In this document: positions 41,387 to 50,966 of the stretch, in pieces
How positions within the stretch are numbered: position 1 is the stretch's first letter
How the letters are laid out: each line of letters opens with the position of its first letter
Assembly (NCBI RefSeq): GCF_038622445.1
Contig: NZ_CP152019.1
Coordinates: 1,896,501-1,960,500, forward strand
Direction: 5' to 3'
Source: Sporosarcina sp. FSL K6-1522
GTDB lineage: Bacteria; Bacillota; Bacilli; Bacillales_A; Planococcaceae
DNA length: 64,000 bases
Program-made: the position numbers and the translations under genes
The notes under the pieces: model-generated
Databases searched by the model: none
What the model saw: the letters and a program-made list of their open reading frames with translations, nothing else
What the model was told of the DNA's origin: nothing

Positions 41387-41917
41387 TCATTTTACCAAGA
41401 ATGTCTCCCGATAATTCGTCGCATCTTTCAAAGCTTTTTCCTCTGCTGGAATGCGCACAGACAGCATCCAAATGTTAAGCAGTGTATAGAGAATAGCGGT
41501 TAAATAGGCACCAAACAGCAGGGGAAGGACGAGCAATTCGATTGTCACAATGACATAGTTTGGATGGCGTAGCCATTGATAAGGACCTTTTCGCACCACT
41601 GTTGCGCCTGGTAAGATGATGATTTTCGTATTCCAAAACTTCCCGAGTGACAGAAGACACCAAATACGTGCTGCTTGGGTCAACAGGAAGATGCCGAAAA
41701 GCACCATCCAAAAAGGAGAAAGATCGCGTTTAAAAACGATGACTTCTAATAGGAAGGAAATGAAAAATGTCGCATGCATCGCGACCATCACGGGATAGTG
41801 GGCAGCACCTGCTTCAAATGCACCTTGACTGCGCATCCATTTTTCATTGCGTTTCGCAATAAGTAGTTCAACCAATCGCTGCAAGATGACGGCTGAAAGG
41901 ATAAGGGGAAAGAGCAT
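41387..41917 (-). CDS. ypbQ: Isoprenylcysteine methyltransferase-family protein (YpbQ/BpsB-like)
   Basis: A 176-aa integral membrane methyltransferase with 4-5 hydrophobic segments, RNEKWMRSQGAFE near the N-terminus and the conserved GPYQWLRHPNYVIVTIELLVLPLLFG region. In Bacillus subtilis the homologue BpsB (YpbQ) O-methylates alkylpyrones made by the neighbouring type III polyketide synthase BpsA. The same gene pair, in the same order and 12 bp apart, is seen here, so the same role is likely. Confidence 0.87.
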   Translation of the reverse strand: MLFPLILSAVILQRLVELLIAKRNEKWMRSQGAFEAGAAHYPVMVAMHATFFISFLLEVIVFKRDLSPFWMVLFGIFLLTQAARIWCLLSLGKFWNTKIIILPGATVVRKGPYQWLRHPNYVIVTIELLVLPLLFGAYLTAILYTLLNIWMLSVRIPAEEKALKDATNYRETFLVK

Positions 41918-41929
41918 CCTCGCTACACC

Positions 41930-43000
41930 TCATTCCCATTTCAACAATAGCAATTCGCCGCAAAAACCTGGTCCCAGTGCCGCCATAAGCCCATACTCAC
42001 CCGCGACAGGCTCATGTTCCATAAATTGTTCAAGCACGTACAAAATCGTTGGGGAGGACATATTACCATTGTTGCGTAGCACATCGCGCGGAATGGCTGT
42101 TTTGGTTTGATCAAACGCTAGTGCTTCTTCATACGCTGTAAGCACTTTTTTGCCTCCAGGATGTGCGACGAAGTGTGTAATATCATCCTTTGTCAGCCCG
42201 TTGTTTTCAAGAAAAGCATGGACGAATGGCCCGAGCCAACTTGTAATAATGGCAGGAATGCTTTTGGAGAAGACGACGTATAGACCGTTGTTTTTTACAT
42301 CCCATCCCATGACATTCTCGGAATCAGGCATGAGCTTCGATGTCGTCGCAACAATTGTCGGCATCGCTTTTTTCGCTTGCATTACAGATTGATCGCCCGC
42401 CACGAGGGCACATGCAATACCATCCGAAAATAGCGATACACCGACCAAATTACTTTTCGAATAATCGTCTTTTTGAAAAGTTAAACTGCATAATTCAACG
42501 GACAGCACGAGGACGTTCGCTTCTGGAAAAGCGAGACAGTATTCATAGGCCCTGCTAATGCCTGCTGCACCGCCTGCGCAGCCAAGTCCCCAGATGGGAA
42601 TACGTTTTGTGTCGTCGCGGAATTCGATTTGATTCATAATGCGGGCTTCAATGCTTGGTGTGGCAATCCCGCTGCTTGAAATGAAGAAAATGGCATCAAT
42701 CATTGACGCTTCAATCGGGGTCTCTGTTTTCGCAAGGCATGCCTGTACAGCTTGCACACCAAAGTCGACAGCTTGTTGAATATATAAATTGTTGCGTTCT
42801 TCAAAGCCATGTGTTTGCCCATACCATTCAAGTGGCATGCAGACGTTTCGTGTTTCAATATCGCCATTGTGAAACACGGTTAAAAGTCGTTCGATGTTCA
42901 GGTATTTTGCGCTAAAAAGGGAGCGCGTGAACGCGGTGGCTTGTTCTTGTTGCACGGCATGAGGCGGTTTGAGTGTACTAACCGAAAGAATTTTTGGCAT
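41930..43000 (-). CDS. bpsA: Type III polyketide synthase (BpsA/BcsA-like)
   Basis: A 356-aa chalcone/stilbene synthase-type enzyme. The catalytic Cys-His-Asn triad is visible: IWGLGCAGGAAG (Cys), HFVAHPGGKKV (His) and RNNGNMSSPT (Asn). In Bacillus BpsA condenses long-chain fatty acyl-CoA with malonyl-CoA into triketide alkylpyrones, which partition into the membrane. The plus-strand neighbours are unrelated. The downstream methyltransferase completes the product. The start is ATG, with the GGAGGGGAC site on the minus strand. Confidence 0.9.
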   Translation of the reverse strand: MPKILSVSTLKPPHAVQQEQATAFTRSLFSAKYLNIERLLTVFHNGDIETRNVCMPLEWYGQTHGFEERNNLYIQQAVDFGVQAVQACLAKTETPIEASMIDAIFFISSSGIATPSIEARIMNQIEFRDDTKRIPIWGLGCAGGAAGISRAYEYCLAFPEANVLVLSVELCSLTFQKDDYSKSNLVGVSLFSDGIACALVAGDQSVMQAKKAMPTIVATTSKLMPDSENVMGWDVKNNGLYVVFSKSIPAIITSWLGPFVHAFLENNGLTKDDITHFVAHPGGKKVLTAYEEALAFDQTKTAIPRDVLRNNGNMSSPTILYVLEQFMEHEPVAGEYGLMAALGPGFCGELLLLKWE

Positions 43001-43103
43001 AAGTCCCCTCCATATTCAAAATTAACGTATTGTGAATACTTCTAACGTACGCGGGACTTGTACAAAAGATGAATAAGAAAAGCGTAAGGCGCCTGAAGCA
43101 TAG

Positions 43104-43140
43104 ACAAAAAAGATGCCAAAGGAATGATTCCCTTGGCATT
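43104..43140 (-). terminator. Terminator of the DUF188 gene
   Basis: On the minus strand, AATGCCAAGGGAATCATTCCTTTGGCATCTTTTTT: a stem with a short loop followed by a T-run. Confidence 0.85.
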
Positions 43141-43150
43141 CTACTATTAT

Positions 43151-43603
43151 TTATTGTTGATCCTGCGCAAGTTGTGCGCATAATTGCTGTAAACTTTCGA
43201 TAAATTTCAAATCGCTTTCCTTCGAACGTTTTTTGGGGCCACGCAATCGTCCGCCGGCCATTCGGACCTTTTGTGCTGTATGGCGTGCGTACAATAGTTG
43301 GTCGATATTGTCTGCTGTGTACAGCCTGCCATTTTGATCAATTGGATGTCCTTTTTTCGCGAGGACCATTGCGGCTAGCCCATAATCTTGCGTTACAACA
43401 ATGTCATCCTTTTGTACACGATTGACGAGTACGAAGTCGACTGCATCGGCACCTTTTGAAACGATAATGGTTTCTGCCCCATCGCGATGCATTTCATGTG
43501 CGGTGTCGCAGATAAGAATACATGGAAACTTGAATTGTTTGGCGATGCGTATCGTTTCACTAACAACTGGACAAGCATCGGCATCGATAAGAATTGTCGC
43601 CAT
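43151..43603 (-). CDS. DUF188 (YaiI/YqxD) family protein
   Basis: A 150-aa protein with the conserved N-terminus TILIDADACPVV, followed by IVSKGADAVDF, DIVVTQDYGLAAMVLAKKG and the C-terminal GGRLRGPKKRSKESD. The conserved acidic residues resemble a PIN/NYN-like nuclease fold, but no activity is established for the family. A single gene with its own terminator. Confidence 0.9.
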   Translation of the reverse strand: MATILIDADACPVVSETIRIAKQFKFPCILICDTAHEMHRDGAETIIVSKGADAVDFVLVNRVQKDDIVVTQDYGLAAMVLAKKGHPIDQNGRLYTADNIDQLLYARHTAQKVRMAGGRLRGPKKRSKESDLKFIESLQQLCAQLAQDQQ

Positions 43604-43778
43604 CTGAGCAACCTCCCTTCATACTCTTTATGTAAAGTGTTGCAAACCTAGAACCTTTTCACTTCGCTCCATGTTTCATTATACCCATTGCAGGGGATAT
43701 TGTATGAATAGAAGCAGGGGATCCGCTAATTATTGGCGAAGTACTAGAAGTAATAACTATGAATATGGAGGTTTTAAG

Positions 43779-44282
43779 ATGTTTAAAACAATTGAAGATT
43801 TTTTGCAAAACTGGGGTCATGAAAGTCAATCGACACAAAAAATACTCGACGCTTTAACGGACGAATCACTTGCACAAGAAGTATCGCCTGAGGATCGGAC
43901 ACTTGGTCGCATTGCTTGGCATATGACAACGACACTGGATGAAATGGTGTCGCAAACTGGACTTGAATTTGAGGCGGCAAGTCATGAGACGCCTGTACCT
44001 GCGAAAGCTACTGAAATTGCCGAAGCTTATCGCGCGTCGAGCGCCGCAATGGTTGCTGCAATCAAAGAACAGTGGACGGATGATACATTGAAAGAACTGA
44101 AGGACATGTATGGTGAACAATGGACAGTCAGTACTATCCTCAGTATATTAACGTCACACCAAACCCATCACCGTGGCCAAATGACAGTTCTTATGCGACA
44201 AGCAGGCTTGCGTGTACCAGGTGTATACGGCCCGTCACGTGAAGAGTGGGCGGAGTTTGGTGGACAAGCACCGGCGCTATAA
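43779..44282 (+). CDS. DinB family protein
   Basis: A 167-aa four-helix DinB/YfiT-type protein. The three metal-binding histidines can be placed at LGRIAWHMTTT and at SHQTHHRGQMTVLMRQAG. Family members are thiol- or metal-dependent transferases (for example bacillithiol transferases). The ATG at 43779 has GGAGG at 9 nt; an earlier in-frame ATG at 43671 would give an unconserved 36-residue tail. The ending GVPGVYGPSREEWAEFG-like sequence is typical. Confidence 0.88.
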   Translation: MFKTIEDFLQNWGHESQSTQKILDALTDESLAQEVSPEDRTLGRIAWHMTTTLDEMVSQTGLEFEAASHETPVPAKATEIAEAYRASSAAMVAAIKEQWTDDTLKELKDMYGEQWTVSTILSILTSHQTHHRGQMTVLMRQAGLRVPGVYGPSREEWAEFGGQAPAL

Positions 44283-44300
44283 TTATGTCTAATTAGAAGG

Positions 44301-44335
44301 AAAGATCAAGCAGAGGGTAGGTGCTTGGTCTTTTT
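44301..44335 (+). terminator. Terminator after dinB-like gene
   Basis: AAAGATCAAGCA pairs with TGCTTGGTCTTTTT, with a 9-nt loop. Confidence 0.82.
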
Positions 44336-44463
44336 ATGTTCAGGAACTTGTGGGCGAGAAGTAAAGGCGCATTGCTATTCGTGCTCAATTCTGCTATATT
44401 TCGAAATTATGCATCTATTAAACTTACGCCGTAATGTAATTGATTGTGAAGGAGTTAGCAAAG

Positions 44464-46128
44464 ATGAACCATTTTCGAAAGAGCGACAGTAAACACCTAC
44501 AACGTAAACCAAACGTAATGTTTAATTTGAAAATGAAAATGATCTTGTTGATTGGTATTCTAATCATTGCGATTGTGACGATTATCGGGCTATTCATCGA
44601 TCAATTGATGTCAGAGGCGCTGGAAACTCAAGTAGGGGAGCGGGCGCTTAGTGTCGCAGAAAGTATCGCGCGTATACCAGAGGTGGCAAAGGCGTTTGAG
44701 CATGAAGATCCAGCGTCCATTATTAATCCAATCGTGACGCCGATTCGTGAGGCGGCGGGAGCGGAATTCATCGTCGTGGGTAATCGAGAGGAAATTCGAT
44801 ACGCGCATCCAAGCGAAGAGCAAATCGGCAAGAAAATGATCGGTGAAGATAATGAAAGAGCATTGAGGCATGGGGATTCCTATGTTTCAAAAGCGGTAGG
44901 CTCATTGGGCAGTTCCTTAAGAGCAAAAGTACCGGTCTATTTAGAAGGACAGATTGTCGGAGTAGTGTCAGTTGGTTTTTTAGCTGACAATATTCAAGAT
45001 GTCGTTAAGTCTTACAATCATCAACTGTGGTTTGTGTTAGTCATCATAGCGATTGTGGCCATTATTGGCGCGATTTTTATCGCATCGTATATTAAAAGGG
45101 TGTTGTTTGGTTTGGAGCCGGAAGAGATTGCTCATTTACTTTTTCAGAAAGAAACGATTCTCCAATCGACGCATGAAGGCATTATCGCCGTGAATCAAAA
45201 TGGCGTTGTAACGATGATCAATGCTGCTGCAGAGCATTTACTCTCCGATCAAACCATTCATCCACAACAGTATTTGGGTAAGAGAATGAATGAACTATCT
45301 TTAGCCTATCAGCTTTCCGAATACTTAGAGGAAGATGATAGTCAGGTAGATAAAGAGATGATGATTGGTAAAACGACTGTGTTTGTCAACAAGGTTCCTC
45401 TTGCTGTGGAAGGCATGTTGATGGGAACGGTTTTTACGTTGCGTAATAAGACGGAAATCGATTTATTAACAAAAGAGTTGGCGAGAGTCCAGCAATATGC
45501 GAATGCGTTACGAGCTCAAACGCATGAATTTACGAATAAATTATACCTTATTCTCGGTCTGCTACAATTGAATCAGAAAGAACAAGCGATTGACTATATT
45601 CAAAAGGAGAGTACGCTACAAAAAAATTGGATTCACTTGTTAATTCGAAAAGTAGCGGATCCATTGGTAAGTGGGCTCTTATTAGGGAAGTTAAATCAGG
45701 CACATGAGCTGGGCATTGATTTGGTGATCCAAGAGGAGAGCGTCTTGACAACATGTTTAAGTGATAAGCAAAGTGAAGCATTGCTAACGGCTATGGGGAA
45801 CCTAATCGATAATGCGATGGATGCGGTAAAAAGTAATTGTTCTTCGAATCAGAAAATCATACTTTTCTTTACGGATATGGGTCATGAGATTCTTTTTGAA
45901 ATCGAGGATTCTGGAGAAGGTATACCAGAAGTGTACATAGACAGGCTTTTTGAACAAGGATTTACATCTAAAGAAGGTACACATCGTGGGTTTGGTTTAG
46001 CATTGACGCAGCAACTGATTACAGAAGTAGGTGGAGCACTTTACTTCGAAGAGGGAGAACTAGGTGGTGCTAGCTTTGTCATTTCTATACCGAAAGAGCC
46101 ACAGGAAAGGGAAGAAGATTATGTGTGA
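44464..46128 (+). CDS. citS: Sensor histidine kinase, CitA/DcuS (CitS) family
   Basis: A 554-aa membrane sensor: TM1 at about residues 24-44, an extracellular PAS/Cache (PhoQ-DcuS-CitA type) ligand domain to about 180 with the FIVVGNREEIRYAHPS pattern, TM2 (LWFVLVIIAIVAIIGAIFIAS), then a cytoplasmic PAS domain (ILQSTHEGIIAVNQNG). In the kinase core the phospho-accepting His is in RAQTHEFTNKL, the N-box is NLIDNAMDAV, and the G-boxes are EDSGEGIPE and GFGLAL. The family senses citrate or C4-dicarboxylates. The ATG at 44464 has GAAGGAG at 8-9 nt. It overlaps the regulator gene by 8 bp and precedes a CitMHS transporter, so citrate is the likely signal. Confidence 0.88.
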   Translation: MNHFRKSDSKHLQRKPNVMFNLKMKMILLIGILIIAIVTIIGLFIDQLMSEALETQVGERALSVAESIARIPEVAKAFEHEDPASIINPIVTPIREAAGAEFIVVGNREEIRYAHPSEEQIGKKMIGEDNERALRHGDSYVSKAVGSLGSSLRAKVPVYLEGQIVGVVSVGFLADNIQDVVKSYNHQLWFVLVIIAIVAIIGAIFIASYIKRVLFGLEPEEIAHLLFQKETILQSTHEGIIAVNQNGVVTMINAAAEHLLSDQTIHPQQYLGKRMNELSLAYQLSEYLEEDDSQVDKEMMIGKTTVFVNKVPLAVEGMLMGTVFTLRNKTEIDLLTKELARVQQYANALRAQTHEFTNKLYLILGLLQLNQKEQAIDYIQKESTLQKNWIHLLIRKVADPLVSGLLLGKLNQAHELGIDLVIQEESVLTTCLSDKQSEALLTAMGNLIDNAMDAVKSNCSSNQKIILFFTDMGHEILFEIEDSGEGIPEVYIDRLFEQGFTSKEGTHRGFGLALTQQLITEVGGALYFEEGELGGASFVISIPKEPQEREEDYV

Positions 46129-46828
46129 AACGATTCAAGTACTAATTGTCGAAGATGACTTTCGAATTGCGGCGATTAATCGGCAGTTTGTGGAGCGGGT
46201 TGAAGGGTTTGCTGTAGTAGAGGTTGTGAAAACGAGCGAGGAAGCATTGGCTTATTTACAGAAGCAGTCTATTTTACCACAGCTAATCTTATTGGATGTG
46301 TATATTCCGGATACTGAAGGATTAAGTTTGTTTTGGGAATTGAGAAAAGCGTTTAACGAGATAGATGTCATTATGGTCACGGCTGCTAAGGAAGTCGTAA
46401 CGATTGCTGAAACGCTACGTGGGGGCGTTTTTGATTATATTGTGAAACCAGCTGATTTTGAGCGTTTTGAGCAAACGTTAACAAGGTATAGGGATCGCCA
46501 ACACCTTCTAGCATCGCAGACGGAGCTCGACCAGTCGGAAATAGATCGTTTGATGGGGGCGCAAATGTTACGTATTCCAGAAAAAGATACGGAAGGAACG
46601 TTGCCCAAAGGAATCGACCAGATTACATTAGATAAAATAAAAGAGGTCTTGCGAATAGGCGATGAAGCCGGGATGACAGCGTTAGAGGCGGGAACTAAAG
46701 TTGGGGTAAGTCGCTCGACTGCAAGACGTTATTTGGAATATTTAGTGTCGATAAAGGAAGCAGATGCTCAACTTAAATACGGTGATATCGGTCGGCCAGA
46801 ACGGAAATATGTTCCGTGGACAAAATGA
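46121..46828 (+). CDS. citT: Response regulator, CitT/DcuR family
   Basis: A 235-aa regulator with an N-terminal receiver domain (VLIVEDDFRI, phospho-Asp in LILLDVYIPD, switch Thr in MVTAAKE, Lys in YIVKPADF) and a C-terminal HTH (ALEAGTKVGVSRSTARRYLEYL) of the CitB/DcuR type. The ATG at 46121 starts within the end of the kinase gene. With the kinase it probably activates the citrate transporter gene 204 bp downstream. Confidence 0.9.
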   Translation: MCETIQVLIVEDDFRIAAINRQFVERVEGFAVVEVVKTSEEALAYLQKQSILPQLILLDVYIPDTEGLSLFWELRKAFNEIDVIMVTAAKEVVTIAETLRGGVFDYIVKPADFERFEQTLTRYRDRQHLLASQTELDQSEIDRLMGAQMLRIPEKDTEGTLPKGIDQITLDKIKEVLRIGDEAGMTALEAGTKVGVSRSTARRYLEYLVSIKEADAQLKYGDIGRPERKYVPWTK

Positions 46829-46964
46829 ACAAAACAGTCAAAAGGCTTATTAGTGTTTTAACGTAAATAAACTTATGTATTGCGCCTCACTATGATAAAT
46901 TTCTGAGTATAGAAAATTTTGAAATAGAGAAGGCTTTGTTATGGTGCAGAGACAGCTTTTGATG

Positions 46965-46978
46965 TGTATCCGCTTACA
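46965..46978. promoter_or_regulatory. Putative cre site before the citrate transporter
   Basis: TGTATCCGCTTACA fits the cre pattern TGWAANCGNTNWCA with one mismatch. It is 55 bp before the transporter start. CcpA repression of citrate uptake is known for Bacillus citM, and the position is consistent with it. Confidence 0.55.
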
Positions 46979-47032
46979 TATGTAACCCTTCCTTTTCATG
47001 CGTGAACGTTTGTTTACGAGAAAGGAGAAATT

Positions 47033-48349
47033 ATGTTAAGTATTATTGGGTTGATCACAATTTTAATTGTTGTGGTGCTGCTTATCAGTGGAAAAGTATC
47101 ACCGTTTGTGGGTCTTTTGTTAGTGCCAATCGGTGGTGCATTTGCTGCTGGTTTCAATTTGGAACAGATTGGCGAATTTTTCACGAGTGGAACGCAATCC
47201 GTTTTTAGTGTCGTAGTGATGTTTATTTTTGCCATTATCTTTTTTGGTATTATGCAAGATGTGGGTGTTTTTGATCCGCTTATCAACAAAATGATTGCGC
47301 TTACACGGGGGAATGTCATTGCAGTAGCTGTTGGAACGGTTATCATTGCCGCGATTGCGCAAATGGATGGCTCAGGAGCTTCGACGTTCCTTATTACGAT
47401 TCCAGCATTGTTACCTTTGTATAAGCGATTAAAGATGAATCCCTATTTATTACTAATGCTCGTTGGTACGAGTGCGAGTATTGTCAATATGGTGCCATGG
47501 GGTGGTCCATTAGGCAGAGTTGCTGCTGTGCTAGAGATGGATGTTACTGAATTGTGGAGGCCTTTGATTCAAATTCAGCTCATTGGACTTGTGTTGCTCG
47601 TTGTATTAGCGGTTGCCTTAGGGTATCGTGAAAAACGATTAATTGCCAAAAGGGTTGGCGAATTTGGAAAGACAGATGACATGGAGTCTGTTGTCAGTGA
47701 TAAAGAGCCTCAAACGAAAAAAGCAGAGGGAAAACCTAAGTTTTATTGGCTAAATGTAGCCTTAGCGATTAGTGTGATTGCTGTGTTAGTATGGGGAATC
47801 ATTCCGGCAGGATTTGCCTTTATGATAGGGGTTAGCATCGCTTTACCGATTAACTATCCGAATATCCAGGATCAAATGGGGCGTATTCAAGCGCATGCGC
47901 CGGGGGCTATTTTGATGGCGACTATTATTTTGGCGGCAGGTTCGTTTTTAGGGATATTAAATGGTACGGAGATGCTAACTTCCATTGCAACAGACCTTGT
48001 CACGATTTTGCCGGCGTTCGTCATTCCTTATTTACACATTATTATCGGAGTATTTGGCGTTCCATTTGATTTACTGTTAAGTACGGATGCTTATTACTTT
48101 GCATTATTTCCGATTGTAGAACAAATTGTCACAGATTTTGGTGTTTCTTCTCTATCTGCGGCATATGCAATGATTATTGGAAACATTATTGGAACGTTTG
48201 TCAGCCCATTGTCACCTGCTTTATGGCTTGCACTCGGATTGGCGGGACTTGAGATGGGGAAACATATCCGTTACTCGTTCATGATGATGTGGGGCTTCAG
48301 TATTGTCCTATTGGCGATTGCAATTGCAATGGGTGTTATTGTACTTTGA
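47033..48349 (+). CDS. CitMHS family metal-citrate/H+ symporter
   Basis: A 438-aa membrane protein with about 11-12 hydrophobic segments. CitMHS signatures are visible: MDGSGASTFLITIPALLPLYKRL, TSASIVNMVPWGGPLGRVA and FGVPFDLLLSTDAYYFALFPI. The family imports citrate complexed to Mg2+ or Ca2+ with protons. A GAAAGGAGAAA ribosome binding site precedes the ATG. The adjacent CitST-like system and cre-like site indicate induction by citrate and repression by good carbon sources. Confidence 0.92.
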   Translation: MLSIIGLITILIVVVLLISGKVSPFVGLLLVPIGGAFAAGFNLEQIGEFFTSGTQSVFSVVVMFIFAIIFFGIMQDVGVFDPLINKMIALTRGNVIAVAVGTVIIAAIAQMDGSGASTFLITIPALLPLYKRLKMNPYLLLMLVGTSASIVNMVPWGGPLGRVAAVLEMDVTELWRPLIQIQLIGLVLLVVLAVALGYREKRLIAKRVGEFGKTDDMESVVSDKEPQTKKAEGKPKFYWLNVALAISVIAVLVWGIIPAGFAFMIGVSIALPINYPNIQDQMGRIQAHAPGAILMATIILAAGSFLGILNGTEMLTSIATDLVTILPAFVIPYLHIIIGVFGVPFDLLLSTDAYYFALFPIVEQIVTDFGVSSLSAAYAMIIGNIIGTFVSPLSPALWLALGLAGLEMGKHIRYSFMMMWGFSIVLLAIAIAMGVIVL

Positions 48350-48355
48350 TGGTTG

Positions 48356-48389
48356 AAACCAATTTCTCTTCGGGGGAATTGGTTTTTTT
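48356..48389 (+). terminator. Terminator after the citrate transporter
   Basis: AAACCAATT ... AATTGGTTTTTTT hairpin, 7 bp after the stop. The remaining 340 bp before the next gene are AT-rich. I see only a TATAAT-like hexamer near 48694 and the GGGAGGGAAAGAGG ribosome binding site. Confidence 0.85.
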
Positions 48390-48730
48390 GTATTTAACCA
48401 GTAGAAGTGATGCCATTTGTGTGAAGTGAAAATGGAATGGTTGGTGACCAGGTTAATGGGGAGAGGTGAACTTATTTATAAAGTTTTCATATTTATAAAT
48501 AGCTACTTGTGATTTGGATGAAATTCTTGTTTTTTAGAGCTGTTCAATGATTCATTTCACTGAATACTTAGATATAGTGGGAGAAACGTTGCTTTAAATT
48601 ATAGCTTTCTCCGTATCGATTGAATGGTTATCTATTCTGAAAAAATAAAATAGTGCTATTTTTATATGTGTGTAGCTTTTCCAGTATCCTATTGCTATAA
48701 TCATCTAATTATCTACGGGAGGGAAAGAGG

Positions 48731-50044
48731 ATGAACAGACTATCACATAAAGAACTTGTTTTCATTAGCTTTATGTTATTTTCAATGTTTTTCGGAGCTG
48801 GAAACCTGATCTTCCCGGCGTTTTTAGGGCGTTCAGCAGGTATAGAAATGTGGTTGGCGCTCGGTGGATTTATCGTGACGGCGGTAGGGTTACCGATTCT
48901 AGGTGTAATTGCTGTTGGGAAGGCGGGCAGTTTACACGTGCTTTCTACGCGTGTACATCCATGGTTTGCACTGTTATTTCCTTTTCTCATTTATGTGTCA
49001 ATTGGGCCTGGGTTAGCGATTCCACGGGCGGGAACGATTGCCTATGAAATGGGGATGAATCCATTTTTACCAGATTCATTAGCGAACCATTCGTTGATGT
49101 TATTATTATATACGATTGTCTTTTTTGCCATGGTGTTATGGCTTAGCTTATCGCCATCTAAGTTAGTCGATCGATTCGGTAAAATCTTGACACCATTATT
49201 ATTGGCTTTGATCGGTATTATTTTCATTAAAGGTATCATTACGCCGATTGGGACATTTACAGCTCCTACGGATGTCTATGCAGGGAATTCGTTCTTTCAA
49301 GGATTTATCGATGGTTATTTAACAATGGATGCACTTGCTGCACTCGTTTATGGGATTGTCGTAGCCAACACGATTCGTTCGAAAGGGCTTGGCGATACGT
49401 CTTTAATTGCCAAATATACGATGTTGGCGGGGCTTGGTGCGGGGATTTTACTCGCCATTATTTACGGGATCTTAGGTTATCTTGGAGCTTCTAGCGCTTC
49501 AATTGGGGTTGCAGAAAATGGCGCGCAAACATTAACGATTGTGATGAGTGTGTTGTTTGGAGAAATTGGCACGGTTTTACTCGGCGTATTATTTACGCTC
49601 GCTTGTCTATGTGTGTCGATTGGTTTGATTATTTCATGCAGTCAATACTTCTCGAATACCTTCCCGATTCTCGCATATAAAGGCTGGGCAGTCGTGCTTT
49701 CTGTTATCAGTTTGACAGTTGCTAACTTAGGATTGAATCAAATTTTAGCGGTATCCGTTCCAATCTTGGGTGCGATTTATCCATTAGCGGTTGTACTGAT
49801 TGTACTTGGTTTACTAAATCGCTATGTTAATCATTCGATTTACCTCTCAACAGTGATTTTTACTGGGGTATTTAGCCTGATTGAAACGATTAATCATACT
49901 TTTTTAGGGGATGTATTAGATAGCGTGTTAGGCTACTTCCCGTTGTATCAAGAAGGGGTAGGCTGGGTGTTACCAGCGATTATAGGTGTGATTGTTGGCG
50001 CGATTGTGCATAAGCTGAAAGCTCCAGTGTTAGCGAAATCATAA
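48731..50044 (+). CDS. brnQ: Branched-chain amino acid transporter BrnQ (LIVCS family)
   Basis: A 437-aa carrier with 12 hydrophobic segments. The family start FISFMLFSMFFGAGNLIFPAFLGR (split here), the LSTRVHPWFALLFPFLIYVSIGPGLAIPRAGTIAYEMG region and KGLGDTSLIAKYTMLAGLGAG are present. It imports Leu, Ile and Val with Na+ or H+. No T-box or leucine leader is visible in the long upstream region, so control is not obvious from sequence. Confidence 0.93.
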   Translation: MNRLSHKELVFISFMLFSMFFGAGNLIFPAFLGRSAGIEMWLALGGFIVTAVGLPILGVIAVGKAGSLHVLSTRVHPWFALLFPFLIYVSIGPGLAIPRAGTIAYEMGMNPFLPDSLANHSLMLLLYTIVFFAMVLWLSLSPSKLVDRFGKILTPLLLALIGIIFIKGIITPIGTFTAPTDVYAGNSFFQGFIDGYLTMDALAALVYGIVVANTIRSKGLGDTSLIAKYTMLAGLGAGILLAIIYGILGYLGASSASIGVAENGAQTLTIVMSVLFGEIGTVLLGVLFTLACLCVSIGLIISCSQYFSNTFPILAYKGWAVVLSVISLTVANLGLNQILAVSVPILGAIYPLAVVLIVLGLLNRYVNHSIYLSTVIFTGVFSLIETINHTFLGDVLDSVLGYFPLYQEGVGWVLPAIIGVIVGAIVHKLKAPVLAKS

Positions 50045-50054
50045 TGAAATGCAT

Positions 50055-50098
50055 AAGGGAGTCGTTTTTGAGAAATATCAAAAACGGCTCCCTTTTTC
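50055..50098. terminator. Terminator after brnQ
   Basis: AAGGGAGTCGTTTTTGA and TCAAAAACGGCTCCCTTTTT form a long stem with a short loop. It separates brnQ from the convergent DUF4097 gene and can serve both strands. Confidence 0.9.
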
Positions 50099-50111
50099 TA
50101 TTCCATAGGGT

Positions 50112-50966
50112 TTAATGCTGACCTACAGTTATTTTCCCATTTTTCGAAGAAAGGGTGATGGGAAGTTCACCTGAGCCAAACACGGTGTGTGATTTTTTTT
50201 CATCGAAAATGGTGCTACTTCCATTAGTAGCCTGTGCAATAATTGTCGCATTTGTAGGAGCGTTAACCGTTTGAAGATCAATGCGTCCATTATCGGTCGT
50301 CATGTCAACTGGGTAATCGAGCGACTCTGCCAATAATTCGATACGCCCGTTATTTGCCTTTGCAGAGAGTTGGCCTTTTATGTCTTCCAGTTCAATTCTT
50401 CCATTATCCGAATCGATCGAGACGGAATCCGCTGTAATTTGTTTAAAATGAATGCGTCCATTATGTGCTTTCGCTTTGACCGTGGTTCCTTCTAAATGAT
50501 CTGCATTTATTTTCCCGTTATCCGATTCCAGCGTCATCAAATCTGCGTTTATATCACTCACGTCAATGATTCCATTATCACTCTGAATGCGTAGAGTGTC
50601 ATAATTTTTTTGTGGTACATGTACTTTCACAATGGTTGGCTTCGCCCCCAAGTTGACGGAAACAAGCTTCTGTTTCTTTTCTTTATGCACAATTGTTAAA
50701 GTGGATTCTTCCACCGTAGCTGATACATCGCCTGTTATATCGTATCCTGAAATTTCGATAAAAGCACCTGATGCATCTGTTGGAATCAGTTCAACATGGC
50801 CATCATTCATAATAATATCAATGCCCGTAAAGTCGTTATCTTCAATGTCGATTTCTTGGGTAACCGATTTTGGTTTTTCAATGAGTTGATAGGTGACAAG
50901 GCTACCAACAATACCAACTAGTAAAAGGAGAGAAGCGACAATTGATAGTCTTTTAATGTTCAGCAT
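50112..50966 (-). CDS. DUF4097 beta-solenoid protein, membrane-anchored
   Basis: A 284-aa protein with one N-terminal hydrophobic segment (LSIVASLLLLVGIVGSLVTYQL) that should anchor it with the body outside the cell, followed by a repeat region in which DNGRI/DNGKI-type turns recur every 18-21 residues (DNGIIDV, DNGKINA, HNGRIHF, DNGRIEL, NNGRIEL, DNGRIDL). This is the left-handed beta-helix-like pattern of the DUF4097/YvlB/LiaG group. It overlaps the upstream HAAS-domain gene by 14 bp, so the two work together, probably in envelope stress sensing. Ligand unknown. Confidence 0.82.
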   Translation of the reverse strand: MLNIKRLSIVASLLLLVGIVGSLVTYQLIEKPKSVTQEIDIEDNDFTGIDIIMNDGHVELIPTDASGAFIEISGYDITGDVSATVEESTLTIVHKEKKQKLVSVNLGAKPTIVKVHVPQKNYDTLRIQSDNGIIDVSDINADLMTLESDNGKINADHLEGTTVKAKAHNGRIHFKQITADSVSIDSDNGRIELEDIKGQLSAKANNGRIELLAESLDYPVDMTTDNGRIDLQTVNAPTNATIIAQATNGSSTIFDEKKSHTVFGSGELPITLSSKNGKITVGQH